From Nitratifractor sp. (GTDB lineage: Bacteria; Campylobacterota; Campylobacteria; Campylobacterales; Sulfurovaceae), in the NCBI GenBank assembly GCA_015488535.1, contig WFNP01000023.1, forward strand, positions 1 through 34,467: a stretch of 34,467 nt of DNA, read 5' to 3'. The notes under the pieces were generated by a model that saw nothing but the letters and a program-made list of their open reading frames with translations, was not told where the DNA came from and ran no database searches. Each line of letters begins with the position of its first letter. Positions within the stretch are counted from its first letter, which is position 1. The position numbers and the translations under genes are program-made. Of this stretch, positions 31,857 to 34,467 are shown one piece after another.

Positions 31857-32087
31857 ATGAAAAATTTTAAATATTCAGTAGTGGTAGGTATATTGGCGAT
31901 ATCTATACTCTCTATGAGCGGATGTGCCACCAAGGCAGGGACAGGTGCCATGGTAGGAGCAGCAAGCGGAGGCTTGATAGGAGCAATGGCAGGTAACTCC
32001 AAAACAGCTGCCGTAGGTGCAGCTGCAGGTGCGGTAGTGGGAGGCATTGTCGGTAAGAGTATGGATCAGAAAGAGAGAGGATATTGA
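31857..32087 (+). CDS. Glycine-zipper lipoprotein (OsmB-like)
   Basis: 76 residues from the ATG at 31857, with ACAAGGAGAGG upstream; the longer upstream reading runs through the repeat block and is not credible. The signal ends in LSMSGC (lipobox, Cys near residue 23). The mature part is a Gly/Ala-rich membrane-like glycine-zipper domain (AMVGAASGGLIGAMAGNSKT and AAVGAAAGAVVGGIVG). Such small lipoproteins are often outer-membrane or stress-related; the function is unknown. Its stop overlaps the modA start by 4 bases. Confidence 0.8.
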   Translation: MKNFKYSVVVGILAISILSMSGCATKAGTGAMVGAASGGLIGAMAGNSKTAAVGAAAGAVVGGIVGKSMDQKERGY

Positions 32088-32836
32088 TTAGATATCTTTT
32101 ACTCTTATCATTCATAAGTTTATATATTACAGGCGGAGAGATAAAAATAGTCGCTGCTTCGGATTTGACTTATGCTTTTGATGAGCTAAAGAGAGTGTAT
32201 CTATTAAAACATCCTGAAGAGAAGATATCTCTTTCACTTGGCTCAAGCGGCAAAGCATTTACACAAATACTGCATGAAGCACCGTATGATTTATACTTTT
32301 CTGCTGATATGGCATATGTACAGAAGCTATACAAAAGAGGCTTGACAGCAGACAAACCAAAAATCTATGCATATGGCAGAATAGGTATATGGATACCCAA
32401 AAACAAAAAAATAGATGCAAAGCAAGGAATAGACACCCTCTTAAATCCTGATATCAAAAAGATATCCATAGCCAATCCAAGACATGCACCATACGGCAGA
32501 GCAGCCGTAGATGCACTGAAAAACAGAAAAGTTTATGACAAAATCAAAAACAAACTGATACTGGGTGAAAATGTATCTCAAGCTGTGCAATTTGCCATGA
32601 GCGGTGCTTCAGATGCAGTAATAGCACCTCTTTCTCTGGCAAGTTCTGAGCAACTGAAAAGCAAAGGCACTTTTTATCTCTTTCCTGCAAATTGGCACAA
32701 ACCTATCATTCAGGGATATGCACTGCTCAAAAGAGCCGAAAAAAACAGCTCTGCCAGACATTTTGAGAAATTTCTAAACTCATCCGAAGCACGAAAGATA
32801 TTCATAAAATACGGTTTTAGACTACCTGGAGATTAG
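32084..32836 (+). CDS. modA: Molybdate ABC transporter, periplasmic binding protein
   Basis: 250 residues. A short signal sequence (MIRYLLLLSFISLYITGG) is followed by IKIVAASDLTYAFDEL, the start of the type 2 periplasmic binding fold of ModA. SLGSSGKAFTQI and PYDLYFSADMAYVQKL contribute to the oxyanion site, and later GRIGIWIPKN, ANPRHAPYGRAAVDAL and ENVSQAVQFAMSGASDA complete the pattern. Translation starts at a TTG at 32084 that overlaps the previous gene's TGA; GAGAGAGGATA lies upstream. Tungstate binding cannot be excluded by sequence. Confidence 0.92.
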   Translation: MIRYLLLLSFISLYITGGEIKIVAASDLTYAFDELKRVYLLKHPEEKISLSLGSSGKAFTQILHEAPYDLYFSADMAYVQKLYKRGLTADKPKIYAYGRIGIWIPKNKKIDAKQGIDTLLNPDIKKISIANPRHAPYGRAAVDALKNRKVYDKIKNKLILGENVSQAVQFAMSGASDAVIAPLSLASSEQLKSKGTFYLFPANWHKPIIQGYALLKRAEKNSSARHFEKFLNSSEARKIFIKYGFRLPGD

Positions 32837-32839
32837 TTG

Positions 32840-33526
32840 ATGTCATATATTGCAGACTCCTCTTTCTGGGAGCCTTTAAGACTCACATTTGAACTGGCTA
32901 CTATAACTACACTGATTTTGTATATGATAGGAATACCCCTGTCATATATCATGGCTTACTCCAAATCCAAATCTGTATATTTTGCAGAAGCTCTCATATC
33001 TCTACCGCTTGTACTGCCCCCTTCGGTGCTGGGATTTTATTTTCTGCTTCTGTTTTCGCAAGATGGTTTTATAGGCGGTATCTGGAGAGAGCTTTTCGGG
33101 CATCAGTTGGCATTTCATTTTGACGGTTTGGTATTTGGCTCAGTAATTTTTAGTCTGCCTTTTATGATACACCCTCTGCTCAGTGGTATGCGTTCTATGG
33201 ATATATCTCAGATAGAAGCTGCCTATACGATGGGCAAGAGCCAAACTGTCACACTCTTTAGAGTAATACTTCCTGCCATCAAACCATCTGTCATTACAGC
33301 AGGTGTTTTATCATTTGCACATACTGTCGGAGAGTTTGGAGTAGTATTGATGATAGGCGGTGATATAGAGGGTCAAACAAGAGTCGCATCTATTGCCATA
33401 TATGATGAAGTAGAGGCTCTAAATTACACTACTGCACATATATATTCATTGATACTGTTTGTATTCTCATTCTCTATCCTTTGGCTGGTATATATCAAAC
33501 TCTCAAGCAAAAAGGCTGTAGTATGA
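32840..33526 (+). CDS. modB: Molybdate ABC transporter permease
   Basis: 228 residues from the ATG at 32840 (GGAG 8 bases upstream); a TTG directly before it is also possible. It is an inner-membrane permease with about five helices. The EAA-type coupling segment is in QIEAAYTMGKSQTVTLFRVILPAIKPS, PLVLPPSVLGFYFLLLFSQ is characteristic of ModB, and FAHTVGEFGVVLMIGG follows. The start is 3 bases after modA, and the end overlaps modC by 4 bases. Confidence 0.95.
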   Translation: MSYIADSSFWEPLRLTFELATITTLILYMIGIPLSYIMAYSKSKSVYFAEALISLPLVLPPSVLGFYFLLLFSQDGFIGGIWRELFGHQLAFHFDGLVFGSVIFSLPFMIHPLLSGMRSMDISQIEAAYTMGKSQTVTLFRVILPAIKPSVITAGVLSFAHTVGEFGVVLMIGGDIEGQTRVASIAIYDEVEALNYTTAHIYSLILFVFSFSILWLVYIKLSSKKAVV

Positions 33527-34323
33527 TAAGAGTAGATATCCGCAAAAAGATAGGTGATAAGAACTTGGATATCTCATTTGAGATGAAAGACTCCTCTTTA
33601 TGGTCACTGTTTGGCAAATCCGGAGCAGGTAAGACTACAATACTCAGAATGATAGCCGGACTTGAAAGAGCTGATGAGGGAGTCATAGAAGTAGATGGCA
33701 AAGTATGGTTTGACTCAAACAGCCATATAGATTTGTCTATCCAAAAAAGAGGTGTAGGTTTTGTATTTCAAAACTATGCACTCTTTGAGAATATGACAGC
33801 TCTTGAAAATCTGCTCTTTGCCCAGCCAAAAAGAGATAAGAAAAAGGCTCTACAACTGCTAGATTTGGTAGGATTGTCTCAAATGAGAGACAGACTCCCT
33901 GCAAAGATGAGCGGAGGACAAAAGCAAAGACTTGCACTTGCAAGAGCTTTGGCACAGGAGCCAAAAATACTGCTACTTGATGAGCCGTTATCAGCTCTGG
34001 ACAGTGAAATCAGAAAAAGATTGCAAAAAGAGCTGTATCAAATCCATAAACAGTTTTCAATACCGACTATTTTGGTATCTCATGACAAAAATGAAGTATT
34101 GAAACTATCAAAAAAAGTAATTGTATTGGAAGATGACAAAGCTGTTGTCAAAGAGCCTGTAGATTTGATTTCAAATTCTGATGATAATATCATCAAAGCT
34201 GAAGTGCTTTTTATCAAAGATAATCTCATTACACTCTCGGTAGGTGAGAATATCATAAAAGTGCCTATAAAAAGCGGTATGGATATTCCCTCAATGGGGG
34301 ATATGATGGATTTGAAGCTATAA
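33523..34323 (+). CDS. modC: Molybdate ABC transporter ATP-binding protein
   Basis: 266 residues from the ATG at 33523, inside the modB stop (ATGA). An upstream in-frame start at 33481 would lie deep inside modB. Walker A is GKSGAGKTT, Q-loop GFVFQNYALFENMTALENLL, signature MSGGQKQRLALARAL, Walker B LLLDEPLSALD, and H-loop LVSHDKNEV. The C-terminal molybdate (TOBE/Mop-like) domain of long ModC proteins is shortened here to about 60 residues (IISNSDDNIIKAEVLFIKDN onward), the compact form seen in several Campylobacterota. It powers the ModAB transporter. Confidence 0.94.
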   Translation: MIRVDIRKKIGDKNLDISFEMKDSSLWSLFGKSGAGKTTILRMIAGLERADEGVIEVDGKVWFDSNSHIDLSIQKRGVGFVFQNYALFENMTALENLLFAQPKRDKKKALQLLDLVGLSQMRDRLPAKMSGGQKQRLALARALAQEPKILLLDEPLSALDSEIRKRLQKELYQIHKQFSIPTILVSHDKNEVLKLSKKVIVLEDDKAVVKEPVDLISNSDDNIIKAEVLFIKDNLITLSVGENIIKVPIKSGMDIPSMGDMMDLKL

Positions 34324-34372
34324 TAACACGAGTCTAGTTTAAGCTCTAATCACTCTAAAAAGCTAAATTTTT

Positions 34373-34467
34373 AACTGACCTTACGCAGATAAAATTATAT
34401 TGAACAATATAGCATAGGAGGCGGGGTTTCAACCCCGCATTGTGCAGGACTGAAGTCCTGCCTCCGA
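34373..34467. repeat. Intergenic hairpin repeat block, copy C (continues past window end)
   Basis: AACTGACCTTACGCAG (34373-34388) matches the ACTGAT-TTACGCAT motif of copies A and B at 13 of 16 bases. It is followed by two hairpins, GCGGGGTT-TC-AACCCCGC (34421-34438) and GCAGGACT-GA-AGTCCTGC (34444-34461), enclosed by GGAG/CTCC (34417-34420 with 34462-34465), which makes a three-way-junction-like fold. The window ends right after it. The 49-base gap between modC (ends 34323) and this block holds no gene. Confidence 0.62.

Overview
The window looks like the chromosome of a low-GC member of the Campylobacterota (epsilonproteobacteria), probably a free-living chemolithotroph of the Sulfurimonas/Sulfurovum type. 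The pointers are an HsrA/CosR-like orphan regulator, a SelD that itself carries selenocysteine, a SPFH protein beside ilvE, a Mod molybdate operon, a cytochrome cd1-like protein with a NirF-like protein, and AT-rich promoters with good -10 boxes but poor -35 boxes. Genus is an inference. No rRNA, tRNA, CRISPR array, integrase or intact insertion sequence was seen.

Layout. 1-3.6 kb (+): end of a receiver-like protein, Ppx/GppA phosphatase, cysS, and the HsrA/CosR-like regulator. 3.6-3.75 kb: a repeat/terminator block. 3.75-11.5 kb (-): ilvE, then a tight run SPFH-hisIE-DUF4015 protein-MFS-unknown protein, then a PiT phosphate transporter. 11.5-18.5 kb (+): a cytochrome cd1-like protein behind an FNR/CRP-type box, selD with an in-frame UGA and SECIS-like hairpin, a HAD protein, a pentaheme cytochrome c, a NirF-like propeller and glutaminase. 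18.5-24.2 kb (-): an AT-richer envelope/lipid module with its own two-component system (ICMT-like methyltransferase, response regulator, kinase, PAP2 phosphatase, DedA, a broken DedA-PAP2 fusion, MFS). 24.2-26.1 kb (-): a small signalling set with two roadblock-like proteins and a GAF-receiver protein. 26.3-29.1 kb (+): metX-xseB-nitrilase-like-ThiF-like. 29.2-34.3 kb (+): a lipoprotein, ridA, rplU-rpmA, two Hsp20 genes, a glycine-zipper lipoprotein and modABC. 34.3 kb to the end: a second type of the repeat block.

How the parts may work together. The cd1-like protein, pentaheme cytochrome and NirF-like protein could form a periplasmic electron-transfer unit, but the cd1 protein has alanine in place of one of the two distal-pocket histidines of classical NirS, so nitrite reductase activity should not be assumed. 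Molybdate uptake and SelD would support molybdo- and selenoenzymes such as formate dehydrogenase, which lie outside the window. The two-component module carries nearly identical 17-bp sequences in front of its two transcription units, suggesting self-contained regulation.

Points most worth a second look: the atypical cd1/NirF/pentaheme set, the repeat family shared by three intergenic regions, the shared 17-bp motif of the two-component module, the roadblock/GAF-receiver set, the nitrilase homologue without its catalytic cysteine, and the broken DedA-PAP2 fusion.
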